Shown piece by piece: positions 23,427-33,449 of a stretch of DNA of 64,000 bases; the stretch's first letter is position 1; every line of letters starts with the position of its first letter. This stretch comes from Rhyacophila brunnea (lineage: Eukaryota; Arthropoda; Insecta; Trichoptera; Rhyacophilidae): assembly GCA_022495005.1 (NCBI GenBank), contig JAGYXB010001104.1:496001-560000 (forward strand), read 5' to 3'. The notes under the pieces were generated by a model. It saw only the letters and a program-made list of their open reading frames with translations. It was not told the origin of the DNA and searched no databases. The translations under genes were made by a program, and so were the position numbers.

Positions 23427-23627
23427 ATGAATGTAGTGAGTGCCCGAAAGAAAACCAAAACTTATCATTTCCACGGTGAATGGAAAATTGTGCATTTCAT
23501 TGTGGTGGTGAAAGACAAGCGCTGTTGTTTAATTTGTAATGGCTCAGTGTTGTCAGCCAAATATAATACATTTGTTCAAGTTGGAGAATCACAATGGGAG
23601 AGTCTGATAGATCACTGCCAGTTTTGA
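23427..23627 (+). pseudogene. N-terminal zinc-finger fragment of a GTF2IRD2/ZBED-like hAT protein
   Basis: From a true ATG at 23427 the frame reads RKKTKTYHFHGEW, then VKDKRCCLICNGSV and AKYN. This follows the N-terminal pattern of hAT proteins such as GTF2IRD2-like/SCAND3-like ones: KRKxRxYxFxxEWE, aromatic strand, VxCLICxxxV, AKKYNVERHF. The second half of the zinc finger (H...H) is not preserved and a stop follows at residue 67. It sits in the spacer of the 21503-24761 inverted-repeat element, perhaps as captured or older material. Confidence 0.5.
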
Positions 23628-24115
23628 TATTGGATAGTAGATCACAGTCTACTATTGAAGTTGGTCATGCCTGAAATAAACAATATCGTTGTAGATATTT
23701 TAGTAGGCCGACCTGCCGTGTAAAAGTTGAAAATGAAGAATCTAGGAGTATCTCTGAGAGCTAATCCTGACCAATTTTCCGAATTTGTAGGAATTTATTA
23801 TTTTGTCCTATCTTCACTGATCGTAGATATCAACGTTAATTCATGGTCATGTAAAATATATGATACCTGGAAGTATTATTGTCAACATTGTTGTTTGAAA
23901 TTGAAAGTAAAGCCATATTTTTGTACATCAGATTATCCGTGGTTATAGCACGTTTAAAAATTCTGTGGTTCTGTAGGTCAGTTTGGTTGCAGCTGAAATA
24001 ATCGGTTTTGAAATAAATCACAGTTAATTGGTGTACCTATCTTTTTTTTAATTTATTTTACTTTATTTAAGTATACATAATTAAGTTTTTGTTATTGTGT
24101 TATATTTAAGGGGGA

Positions 24116-24761
24116 ACATGCTCAGCGTAGGTCAAAATGCAGCTTTTGTTATATTTTCAAAGCATGATCCTGGACATTCCTTAAACGTTGTAGATAATCT
24201 ATTTATATAATATTGAAGCCTTATTATCCTTTATATTTATTTTAAACATTTGATGACTGTATTTTTATTACATAAAATAGTATTCTTTTAAACCTCTCGC
24301 TCTAATGTTTTAGAATATAGTCATATTTCAGTACGTCCATGTGAAGTGGTGTTAGATTCTTTAGATTTATTATTTTTTAAACGCATTTATAAAACCATCA
24401 GTATAATTTATGTCGACATTATTATTGTGAAATATTTACGATAAAAAATTATATTGATAATCTCTGTGATCCCAAATTTGACAAGAATTAGGCATTTTAT
24501 TACTTATTCAAAAAATGGGCAAGATTTGAAGATAATTCTAAAGATACTAATTATAAGCTATGTCTTTGACCATTCAAGTGTGATAAACATCCTACGAATA
24601 ATGATTGCTTTATAATAATTATTGACCTAAGAATAAAGAAGTGTTTTTTTGAAATACGCATTTTTTTTGGCATTCCCCAGTGGTTAAGCTACAACATACG
24701 ACCGTAGCCATAAATTGACAAACTATAATTGAAGTAGGTAGTAAAATGATGTTAACGCGCG
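24116..24761. repeat. Right arm of the long inverted-repeat element
   Basis: The 646-bp complement of 21503-22160. Just beyond it lies a tight palindrome, 24731-24785, in which TAGTAAAATGATGTTA and TAACATCATTTTACT flank CGCG. The matching left terminus lacks this symmetrical extension, so the two ends of the element differ. Confidence 0.75.
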
Positions 24762-24789
24762 TAACATCATTTTACTCCCTACTTAGAGT

Positions 24790-25951
24790 AGTAAGTAATT
24801 TTGCTTAGAGTTAAAAATGATTTTCTCTACTTAAGCTATTTCTACAATTTAAAATATCTATGTATTTTGCTTACATGTGACAAAATCTATGATACACAAA
24901 AAAGAGCACAATTACACACATTGGCAGTAAAATCTTAATTTCGTGAAAACGCGACTTAAGCACTTTTACAAACACACAAACACAGAATTAATCTAATTGG
25001 CAATACGTGCATTATACCTACCTTTATTTGTATTAATTAATAACATTAGATGGTGAGATATATTACCAAGCCTTCGAATTACTTGATTGCTATGATTACA
25101 TCAGTCCTACAAAATCAACGATGAAACTCACATGACATGACAATAGGTCGGTCGTACACAATATCGGAAATATATTCGAAAATTTGTTTTTGATTACATT
25201 TTACTGCTGTGCTGTCAACTTCATTGTATGTTTTCTCTGTATTTTAACTTTGACGATGTACTGCAAAACCGACTTGGTAATTAATGTGTGCTTTGTGATT
25301 AGCTGATTAAGTGATTAGTGTTTTAACAATAATAATGACTAAATAATTACAACTATTGTTTTTTCTCTCTCACTTTTGTACATTTTTTGCACAGCACATT
25401 TTCTAATGTCACAAAAGATGCATCAGATCTTCCCACATTACATTACCCCACGTGAAATATGACTCCTCACAAGAGGTGAGCAGTGATGCATCATTAATTT
25501 ATTTCTTACTCACTCTTAAACTTTATTCATTTTAATAACAAGAATTCATTTAATTCTTTCTATAGTATGTCCAATTTAGGTGATATCCTCCAATCATCTC
25601 TAGAATTTAATAATTCGTCGAATATGCGTTGGTACCTATCTATTATTTTTAAAAGATTAAAATTATTGTAATATAGATTCGAACTCAAGTTTCAGACATT
25701 CCTTATTGTTACCATAACTAATAATAATAATACTTATCCGTGGTGTTAATGTCATAGTCGTTTCTCGCTTCCAACTGTTTGGCAGTAACCAGAAACGCTT
25801 TACGAGTCATCAGTGCACTTCTTCGAGAATTAAATTTAATTTGATACGACATAACAGTTGTATATAGGTACCTTAATGTGAAAATAAAACATATTAATAA
25901 TTTATTGTATGGCACGTTTGTATTACTTACTCTATAAACCAATATAATTGT
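24790..25951 (+). other. Intron 2, region without a recognised gene
   Basis: AT-rich sequence with nothing recognised apart from short A/T runs. Confidence 0.4.
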
Positions 25952-26025
25952 ACATTATATTATTTAGAAGAACACTAACTGAGAGAGTATATCACAACCA
26001 ATAGAAAAAACTTTTTTTTTTGAAA
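25952..26025. repeat. 74-bp direct repeat, left copy
   Basis: The segment from ACATTATATTATTTAGAAG to TTTTTGAAA recurs at 35469-35543, identical except for one extra T in the T-run. The two copies bracket the SINE/Gypsy composite. The inner part (CCAATAGAAAAAAC plus T-run) is also part of SINE family B, seen at 19220-19240. Confidence 0.85.
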
Positions 26026-26232
26026 AAAGTAAGCCAACCGGTCGGGAATCGAACCCGGCATCTCCAACGGGTAAACGCCCCAAACTAGTCGCATTCAGCC
26101 ATTATGCTACGGAAGACATACTAATGATGACAAATATTTAAGCTATTGGCTATTAAATACCTACCACTCAGCGCTCTTCGAAATCATGTTACTTCGGCAA
26201 TCGATTTTTGTTTATTAAATCAAAGTAGGTAG
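25988..26232 (-). mobile_element. SINE family B, copy 2, part 1 (interrupted by Gypsy)
   Basis: On the minus strand the A box (TAGCATAATGGCTGAATGC) and B box (GCCGGGTTCGATTCCCGACC) lie within 26036-26115. The upstream part runs to the Gypsy insertion point at 26232 and resumes at 35307-35345, ending with the same GACGTCGGTTAGTAATC start as copy 1 (19457). The continuity across the retrotransposon shows that the SINE is older than the Gypsy insertion. Confidence 0.68.
26229..26232. repeat. Gypsy target-site duplication, left
   Basis: GTAG precedes the left LTR and is repeated at 35307-35310, immediately after the right LTR. Four-base duplications are usual for Ty3/Gypsy integrases. Confidence 0.85.
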
Positions 26233-27596
26233 TAACACACCCTCAATAGCACGACACAAATTTGGCTAGCTCACTTGTTAGTGCACGTACCATAGGGTGG
26301 TTATTTAATGTTTATAGTTTTTTTTGGAAATGTATACAATGTGAATTAAAGTCTTAAAGAAAATATTAAAATCTGTTTATTTATTTATTTTGTTATAACA
26401 CGGTTTTTATCATTTAAAACATTTCAGGGTTTATACATCTAATTTTTAACTTTATATAAAAAGGATTATTTATTTAGGAACTTATTTTTTAATATTCAAT
26501 TGATAATTTTTACTTATTTAGTTATTAACTGGCACGCCATAAAGGAGCGTGGGTTTTATACTATATTCCTAGAGGAGCCGAATCGAACTCAACTATCCTA
26601 TCAGAAGAGCGAAATCGAACTGATCTTAGACTAATATACTTTTGAATTGACGCACTCGATCTCGGGAGAGGCCTTATTTTTTTAAAGCCTGTCCCCCTTC
26701 AGAGGCACCACCTAATTAGCAGTGCGATCGCGCGTATTATTCCTTAACATTTAATTTGTTATAAACTCTTATTCTAATCTATAAACAATTAGGTAAAATT
26801 ATTTAAAGCATAATTACGGAAGAAAGCTATGTAGAAAGTTAAGTATTTAAGAAGTTATTTCAATTTCCAAATTATAAAAACATATCTCCCGCCGAAAATT
26901 GTCTCTTTGTTTAGAATCGGTGTGAGCGGTGCACACACACTATCAAAATAGTCCCGATTCACGCATATCGAGTGATTGACAGAATACGCAGTGCAGTGCG
27001 TGTATTATTTTAAATTTACAGATTTTATTTAAACACGTTATTTATTTTAAATTATAAAATGCAGCTACTGAATTTAATTATACAAAACAAAACTACTGAG
27101 TTTAATAGTAACCCTCTTCGGTAATTTTGCTATACATATTATTATATTTTAATCCTCGCTTACATTTATTTATCTCAATTCTCATTTACTCCGGCATTCA
27201 TCTCCTTTATAGTATAACAATTTTACATCTTCCTCACATACCAGTATACATATTTATTATTAAGATATTTCTTTATTTAAAACTTACGTGCTAGGTACAT
27301 ACCATATTATTTGAAATCATAATTAAACAATTTAAATATTTACTTAATCTATTGACTCCATTCGTCACCTCGCATACTTGTTTCAATTTACCAAATTCTT
27401 CCCACCTAGTGTACACCAGTGCATACACAGGGCGAGGACTTAAACTGAAATAGAAAAATAGATTGACGATTTTCCAAGGGATTTTAGTTACGAGTTTTAT
27501 AAAGCCGCCGGGGTAAAGATTAGGTGACAATGTTTGGGCCATCAAATATATATTATATTATCATAGATATTTAAACGGTATTTTATGTTGGTGTTA
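26233..27596 (-). repeat. 3' LTR of the Gypsy element
   Basis: 1364 bp, bounded by the inverted hexamers TAACAC and GTGTTA. It aligns without gaps to 33943-35306. In my line-by-line comparison only two positions differ (27457 A versus 35167 G; 27487 G versus 35197 A). On the minus strand it follows the short purine-rich tract at 27597-27612. Confidence 0.95.
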
Positions 27597-27612
27597 ATTC
27601 GCCCCTAATTTT
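27597..27612 (-). other. Polypurine-like tract next to the 3' LTR
   Basis: Read on the minus strand the 16 bases before the 3' LTR are TTAGGGGCGAAT plus a preceding A-run. This is a short G-rich purine block in the position of the plus-strand primer. It is interrupted by C and T, so it is weaker than a canonical tract. Confidence 0.5.
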
Positions 27613-28154
27613 TGATGCCCAAACGTCGATCCTAATCTCACGGCCACGTACTTTGTCCTTTGGACGATCGTCAATACATGTTATGGTACATACATTTACA
27701 TTTTATTTAGTTATACGATTCAAACTTTAAAGTAACTTAAAAGACTTGTATTAGCCTACAATCCTGATAGGTTATTGGGGAATCTGGTTATATGTTTTTG
27801 TTAAGCCGTTTATTTTACCAGTTAAAGAGCGGGTGTAGGGATCGGCAAAACAAAATGTCCCCCCTTTCAGCGATTTGTACGTTCACCCTGATTTCTCGGC
27901 CATATTCCCGATTCCTCAATAATTCGTTCAGTGTATATTTTAATGCTTACATGTTTAAAACCTTATTTATTAAAATTTTCGTTCAACAATTCTCTTTATT
28001 ACCATCTTTTTTTTTTTTTTTTGTTTACCTTATTACCGTTTCATCTTTACATTTTCGCGTTACTTTTTGTTAGATATGACGTAATTGTTACGTTGTCAAA
28101 AGCGTTGGGACTTACTTTCGTTATTTATTTTATTTAGTTAATTGTTTACTTCTA

Positions 28155-28275
28155 GTCATCTCCTCAAGATGCCGTTGTGCGGGATTATTGAGTGTGCTAG
28201 GTATATTTATTTTATTTTCCAGTCATCCACTCAAGACGTCGTTGTGCGAGATCATTGAGTTTTGCTGGGTATATG
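28155..28275 (-). repeat. Two-copy tandem repeat in the Gypsy 3' non-coding region
   Basis: Units at about 28155-28208 and 28220-28274 share AGTCATC, CTCAAGA, GTCGTTGTGCG or GCCGTTGTGCG, ATTGAGT and GCT(A/G)GGTATAT. They lie just downstream of the pol stop (28332). No function is known. Confidence 0.7.
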
Positions 28276-28331
28276 TTTTTCGTATTGATGTCTAGAATAT
28301 CAATCGTTTTTGGTTTTCTTTTTATTTTATT

Positions 28332-31300
28332 TTATTTCTTTTTGAGCGTCGGTCGCGTCTTTTGTCCACGTCGAGCTCTTCTTTTCACTGGGTGAATAAG
28401 TGTTGTGTCAAGAGGGACTGTACCCGTCGGTACAGCGGTTGTCCTCTGGCGAGAGGCGTCTAATGCAATTTTCACCTCACTAAGCGGTATATCATCGTCA
28501 GTCAATCCTTCTACGTCAGGTACCTTTGTCAAGGAGAGATTATGGTTAGTTGTCCCGGTTTCGAACCCGGTTACCTGCCCCTCTTCCCCACAAGATTCCG
28601 AGGACGTTTCTGGAGTCCTGATTCTTTTCCAATTTCTCACTACTTTGTCACTTTTTGACGTCGACGCTTCACATGTCCTTCCAGTTGCATCATCATGTCC
28701 CAGGGACAAATCATTTGTAGACTCGTCACGATACGGCGACGCAGGCGGGGAGTGTACAGTTCCCTGCGCTATGTCGTGTCCAGTGGTCGTGTCTCGTCTT
28801 GTAACGATGTCCTGAGTATCAGGTACTTCCTGAAGGGATGTGTTCGGTGCCTCCGTGTTATCTTCCTCTTCTTCTTCATCGGTATTAATATGCTCCAGTT
28901 CTGGTACAATCGGCGGGTAATACTTGCGTAAGTGGTCCACGTGGAACTTAAAAGGTCTGCCCCGACGCAATACGTAGTACGATACCCGACCTACCTTCCA
29001 TATAATTTTATGAGGCCCCGACCAACGAGGGTCAAGGCCCGAATTCGCCCCTGGCCTCGACTTTGGAAATTCTTTCACGTATACAGAATCACCAACTTGG
29101 TACGTCGGCGTTTCGGGTTCGTTTTGTGCTCGCCGGCGTCTAAAATATTCTTCCTCATTTATTAATACGGCGCTATCTATTTCCTCGCTACTCCTCTTCA
29201 CGTTGTTTTCTTCATTGGTACGCAGTGGATTGGACCAATACCCGGGTTTGCACATTTTTCGACCCCAAAGTATTTCCGCAGGTGAGAATCCAGTAGCTGC
29301 GTTTCGACGACCTCGTAAATCGCCCAATATATCGGGGATGAGATCATCCCACGTATTTTGCTCTCGGCCTATCAATCGGATCCGTAGTCCTTTCTTTATT
29401 TCCTGGTTTCGTCTTTCTGTAGGATTTGCGCGTGGTTGGTAGACTCCGGTGTTCCATTGAACAGCGTCCCATTCTTGTAATGCGGCCAACCATGCCGGAT
29501 GAGAAAACTGAACTCCATTGTCTGTTAATATGGCTCGTGGGCTTCCAAATCGCAATATGATATTATCGCGGACCAAAGGGATAATATTCATGGCCGTCGA
29601 CGATCGCATTGGGAAAGCCTCTACCCACCGTGAGAACAGATCAGTAATTACTAAAAGAAATTTGTTTTTACGGCGTGTAACAGGGTATGGGCCCATTAAG
29701 TCAAGGGCCAGGATTTCCCATGGTCTTTTTGCCTCCTTATGCGAGGTTTGAGGTGCTCGTGGTTGCAATGCACCACGCTTTCGAGTAGCGCAGATGACAC
29801 AAGCGCGTACATACGCTTCCACTTGCTGTCTTCGTTTGTGCCAAAAGAATTCACTTCGAATAGCATAATCGGTTTCTTGCGCGCCCGCGTGTCCTCCTTC
29901 GTCATGAAATAATTGTATGACATCCCTTTGAAGGGGTGGTGGTACTACAAGGGTAGGACCTTGGTTATTACTTTTTCTCACCAACAATCCGTTTTTTATT
30001 TCGAATCCTGCCAGTCTCCTACGGACACCTTCATTTGAGTTTAATTTTATCATCCGACTCCGTGTGACTGGGTCGTTCCTCTGGCATTCAATTACTTTTT
30101 GTCTTATATTCACTGTTGTCAGCAGCATTACTGCGGCAGACTCCGGTCTTCGTGTAGGCGCTGCCATACGTGCACTCTCTTCCTCCGGACTTAGAGTGAC
30201 GCCAGCGGGTTCTTGTGGGTACCTTGAAAGATGATCAGCGAGATGGTTCTCCTTTCCCGGACAGTGTTCAGTGGTAAAACTAAACTCTGAGAGGAGGATT
30301 GCCCATCTTGCCAACTTTCCCTTACTGTTTTTAGCAGTATTGAGCCACGTAAGCGCCTGATTGTCAGTAATCAGAGTAAACGGTCTATCTTCTAAATAAC
30401 CCCTGTATCGGGTGATGCCCCATACAGCGGCCATAGCCTCCAGCTCGTTACTGTGGTACCGCCTCTCAGTGTCGTTTATGCGCTTGCTTGCGTAAGCGAT
30501 TACGTCACGTTCGCCGTTCTCTTTCTTTTGAAAAAGCACAGCGGCTATGCCGCAACCGGATGCGTCTGTTTGAATGCAGAAGGGTCTCTCAAAATCAGGC
30601 CTTGCCAACCTCAAAGGCTGTCGTAAGACTTGCTTTATTCGGCGGAAGGCTTCTGTTGCTTCTGATGTCCACCGGAATCGCACGGTGGTTCGAAGTAGCT
30701 GTGTTAACGGGGTCGCCATCTCGGCAAACTTAGGGATGTATTCCCTAAGCCAATTAACCAAACCGAGAAAAGATCGCACGTCTTTACGAGTTTTTGGCTC
30801 CGGTAACGCTTCTATTTCTTCGAGATGATGCGCCTGCGGCTCATTCCCGGTTGAGGTAATACGATGCCCTAGATAATTTACCTCCGATAAACCAATATGG
30901 CACTTCGCTGGTGCGACGCGTAGCTCGTGGCATTGCAACCTTTCGAACACAAGTCGCAAATGATGGGCGTGCTCCTCCCATGTCTTACTATAAACGATTA
31001 TATCGTCTAAGTAGACCAGACAAATGTTATTCACCAAGCCTACCAGCACCTCTTGACTCATTAGCCGCTGGAAGTGTCCCGGTGCATTTTTACTTCCAAA
31101 AGGAAGTCGTCTGAATTGGTAGCAGCCCCCGTCAGCTGTAGTAAAGGCTGTCAAAGGCCTCGTATCTTTGTGGACTGGAATTTGCCAGTAACCACTTTTG
31201 AGGTCCAAACTACTAAATATAGTGGCTGTGCCAAGGTCTTTAAGTGTGTCCAGGATGAGCGGAAGTGTTACGGATTCATCGATGGTTACAGCGTTGAGTC

Positions 31301-33449
31301 TTCTGTAATCCACACAAAAACGTGAAGTCCCATCGCGTTTAGGTACTAGAACAATGGGAGACGCATACGCGGACGTACTTGGCTCGATGATGTTATCAGC
31401 TAACATCTGCTCCACATCCTCCTGGATCTGCTTCCGTTTACTTTCCGATTGTTTATAAGCATTTATACGAAATGGTGTTTTGTCTTTCAAATGGATTCTA
31501 AATTCTGATGTTCGACTGCAAGGGCCTGTTTCCGCGAATTGGTCTCGGAAATCTTCCATGACTTGTGTTAGAGCGATGCGGGCCTCCTTGGGAATATCAG
31601 GACTTAGTTCGGCCAATGTAATTGGTCCATTTGGTAGAGGTAACCTATTTGTTATACAATGTAATGTCTGTCTTTTTGCTTTTCCAAAATGCACACATCG
31701 GCGCTTTAAGTCAATCACTGTTTCTTGGTCTTCCATCCAATCCAGGCCGAGTAGAACGTCAATATGTAATCCATCTAATACCAGTGCCTGAATGTGTACA
31801 GGACTATCTCGTAAGTAGCCTTGAATTAAAACTTCGCCTTGCGTCTGTAGAGACTCACCGCCCGCAGTCATCAACGTCACGGGGTTACCCTCTATTCTGG
31901 AAAGTGATTGTGCCAAATCACTACGTATCAGGGTCCTGGTGGCCCCCGTATCCAAAACAGCTTCGTAGCATCCTTTTATTCCATTTATCTTCAGTGGTAG
32001 TCGAAGCAGATGCTCGCCATTCACTCCCTTTGTGTCCCCCTTATTGGGCAAGTACACTCCAATATAGGGCTGTTCCTTTATGTTAGCGTCTTGGTGTGTA
32101 CCAATGCTATTAATTCTGCAATTTATTTGTTTTAGAATTTCTCCGTTGGACGCATATTTATCATGTATTATTGTTACAGTATCCTTAGGGGGTACGTCAT
32201 CGTATTTTATTTTACTACTTACTATATGCATTGCAGATAAACTATTATTATTTTCATTCTTATCTTTCACACTTTTATTTCCTACATTACTTACATGTGC
32301 GCCACTGTCGATTTTCTCCATATGTTTAACACTTTTATTATCTAATTCAAATGTCAATGCATCATTATTAATTACATCTAAATATTTCACACTTTTATTT
32401 TCTATATTACTTATATGTACGCCACTGTTGATTTCCTCAATATATTCACCACTGTTCTTGTTTAAATCAGATATCGAAGCGTTATTCTTAATTATATCTA
32501 AACACTTCACACTATTTCTTTCATTAATATTTTTTTCAAATGTCAAGCGCGTTATGTTATCAATGTTATCATTCTTTTCTTTAAAACCAGCCGATGGTAA
32601 CATAATCGCTTTATTTAGATGTGGCGTCATATACAAAAACGAATTTAATTGTTCTCGACTTGTAATATTTCGTAAATCACGCACTTCACAAGATGAACTG
32701 TCACTAAAATCTAGATGCGTAACATTTTTATGCGTTGATTTATCGAACGATGGCATTTTCGATGTTTTGTTTTTTGTAGTCTTGTTATCTTGAATATTTC
32801 TACATTTATTATACACATCTATTTTATTAGAATTTATTACCTGAAAGGTTTTCAAAGGATTATACTTAAAGTATTTATTCAACTTTGCATAAGGCATTTT
32901 TATATTCTGTGAAGGACAAAGAGAATATTTGTTTACAGTTTCGTTTGGCGTTTCAAAATTTTTACGCGCCATAATATGAGATTGTTTTTCTAATTTTTTT
33001 ATCAGCCCAGTCTCGGGATATAGACAATGACTTACTGTTTTTCTGTGGGAATTCTCTCCAACGGCCGCATCGTGGAAGTCACGTACACCATTTTTTTCTG
33101 ACATTCTACATTCATTCAACCTTTCACACTTATTAATATTTTTATCTTTAAGTAACTTATTATTTAAACAAACGTCGGCGAGCAATGCCTGTGATTTTAC
33201 ATCTCTTTCTTTTGAATTTACATTATTATTTTTAAAATAGGTATTGGCATTGTCCGTCGAAGTATTGTTTCTATTTTCTAATATACCACTTAACTTCACA
33301 GGCTTTTTAAGAAAGTTACTATGACACTTTACACTAGTAGACTTTGGAAGAAAGTTCTCAAACGTATCGCCGTCATGTGGGGAGACATCAGCAGCGTCCG
33401 GGCTCCTAACCTTGACTCGGAGGCGGTGACCAGGCCCTGCGTCGCCTCC
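28332..33449 (-). CDS. pol: Gypsy Pol polyprotein (protease, RT, RNase H, integrase)
   Basis: An open frame of 1705 codons follows the UGA at 33450-33452. Residue numbers here count from the GTG at 33299. No ATG occurs before residue 66, so translation probably arrives from the gag frame. Residues 1-400 are Asn/Lys-rich without a known fold. The protease motif DTGATRT starts at 450. RT follows, with catalytic D699 (SSLDLKSGYW) and Y763-LDD. RNase H D912 (TDASG) is next. The integrase has zinc ligands H1132, H1137, C1167 and C1170, then catalytic D1200, D1260 and E1295. A GPY/F-like module (WSGPHKIIWKVGRVSYYVL) follows, then a ~180-residue acidic and finally basic tail. All catalytic residues checked are present and the frame is unbroken. 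Confidence 0.95.
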   Translation of the reverse strand, partial: GGDAGPGHRLRVKVRSPDAADVSPHDGDTFENFLPKSTSVKCHSNFLKKPVKLSGILENRNNTSTDNANTYFKNNNVNSKERDVKSQALLADVCLNNKLLKDKNINKCERLNECRMSEKNGVRDFHDAAVGENSHRKTVSHCLYPETGLIKKLEKQSHIMARKNFETPNETVNKYSLCPSQNIKMPYAKLNKYFKYNPLKTFQVINSNKIDVYNKCRNIQDNKTTKNKTSKMPSFDKSTHKNVTHLDFSDSSSCEVRDLRNITSREQLNSFLYMTPHLNKAIMLPSAGFKEKNDNIDNITRLTFEKNINERNSVKCLDIIKNNASISDLNKNSGEYIEEINSGVHISNIENKSVKYLDVINNDALTFELDNKSVKHMEKIDSGAHVSNVGNKSVKDKNENNNSLSAMHIVSSKIKYDDVPPKDTVTIIHDKYASNGEILKQINCRINSIGTHQDANIKEQPYIGVYLPNKGDTKGVNGEHLLRLPLKINGIKGCYEAVLDTGATRTLIRSDLAQSLSRIEGNPVTLMTAGGESLQTQGEVLIQGYLRDSPVHIQALVLDGLHIDVLLGLDWMEDQETVIDLKRRCVHFGKAKRQTLHCITNRLPLPNGPITLAELSPDIPKEARIALTQVMEDFRDQFAETGPCSRTSEFRIHLKDKTPFRINAYKQSESKRKQIQEDVEQMLADNIIEPSTSAYASPIVLVPKRDGTSRFCVDYRRLNAVTIDESVTLPLILDTLKDLGTATIFSSLDLKSGYWQIPVHKDTRPLTAFTTADGGCYQFRRLPFGSKNAPGHFQRLMSQEVLVGLVNNICLVYLDDIIVYSKTWEEHAHHLRLVFERLQCHELRVAPAKCHIGLSEVNYLGHRITSTGNEPQAHHLEEIEALPEPKTRKDVRSFLGLVNWLREYIPKFAEMATPLTQLLRTTVRFRWTSEATEAFRRIKQVLRQPLRLARPDFERPFCIQTDASGCGIAAVLFQKKENGERDVIAYASKRINDTERRYHSNELEAMAAVWGITRYRGYLEDRPFTLITDNQALTWLNTAKNSKGKLARWAILLSEFSFTTEHCPGKENHLADHLSRYPQEPAGVTLSPEEESARMAAPTRRPESAAVMLLTTVNIRQKVIECQRNDPVTRSRMIKLNSNEGVRRRLAGFEIKNGLLVRKSNNQGPTLVVPPPLQRDVIQLFHDEGGHAGAQETDYAIRSEFFWHKRRQQVEAYVRACVICATRKRGALQPRAPQTSHKEAKRPWEILALDLMGPYPVTRRKNKFLLVITDLFSRWVEAFPMRSSTAMNIIPLVRDNIILRFGSPRAILTDNGVQFSHPAWLAALQEWDAVQWNTGVYQPRANPTERRNQEIKKGLRIRLIGREQNTWDDLIPDILGDLRGRRNAATGFSPAEILWGRKMCKPGYWSNPLRTNEENNVKRSSEEIDSAVLINEEEYFRRRRAQNEPETPTYQVGDSVYVKEFPKSRPGANSGLDPRWSGPHKIIWKVGRVSYYVLRRGRPFKFHVDHLRKYYPPIVPELEHINTDEEEEEDNTEAPNTSLQEVPDTQDIVTRRDTTTGHDIAQGTVHSPPASPYRDESTNDLSLGHDDATGRTCEASTSKSDKVVRNWKRIRTPETSSESCGEEGQVTGFETGTTNHNLSLTKVPDVEGLTDDDIPLSEVKIALDASRQRTTAVPTGTVPLDTTLIHPVKRRARRGQKTRPTLKKK
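32274..32513 (-). repeat. Two 40-residue tandem repeats inside the Pol N-terminal extension
   Basis: Residues 263-302 and 303-342 of the pol frame (120 bp each, 32394-32513 and 32274-32393) align end to end. Both begin SVK-LD-I, contain an E-I-SG-H-SN core and end with ENK or GNK. A third SVK start follows. This indicates an in-frame duplication within the Asn/Lys-rich extension upstream of the protease. Confidence 0.75.

Noticed and set aside
26036..26115. Minus-strand tRNA gene with a GGTTCGATTCC B box
   Set aside because: The same unit with leader and tail occurs at 19213-19457, so it is a SINE; the cloverleaf is incomplete.
27291..27545. 84-codon frame present in both LTRs
   Set aside because: It is repeated only because the LTRs are duplicates; no similarity to known LTR-encoded proteins, and its start is not an ATG supported by context.
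28405..32793. Numerous plus-strand frames of 70-237 codons
   Set aside because: They are antisense shadows of the Gypsy pol frame.
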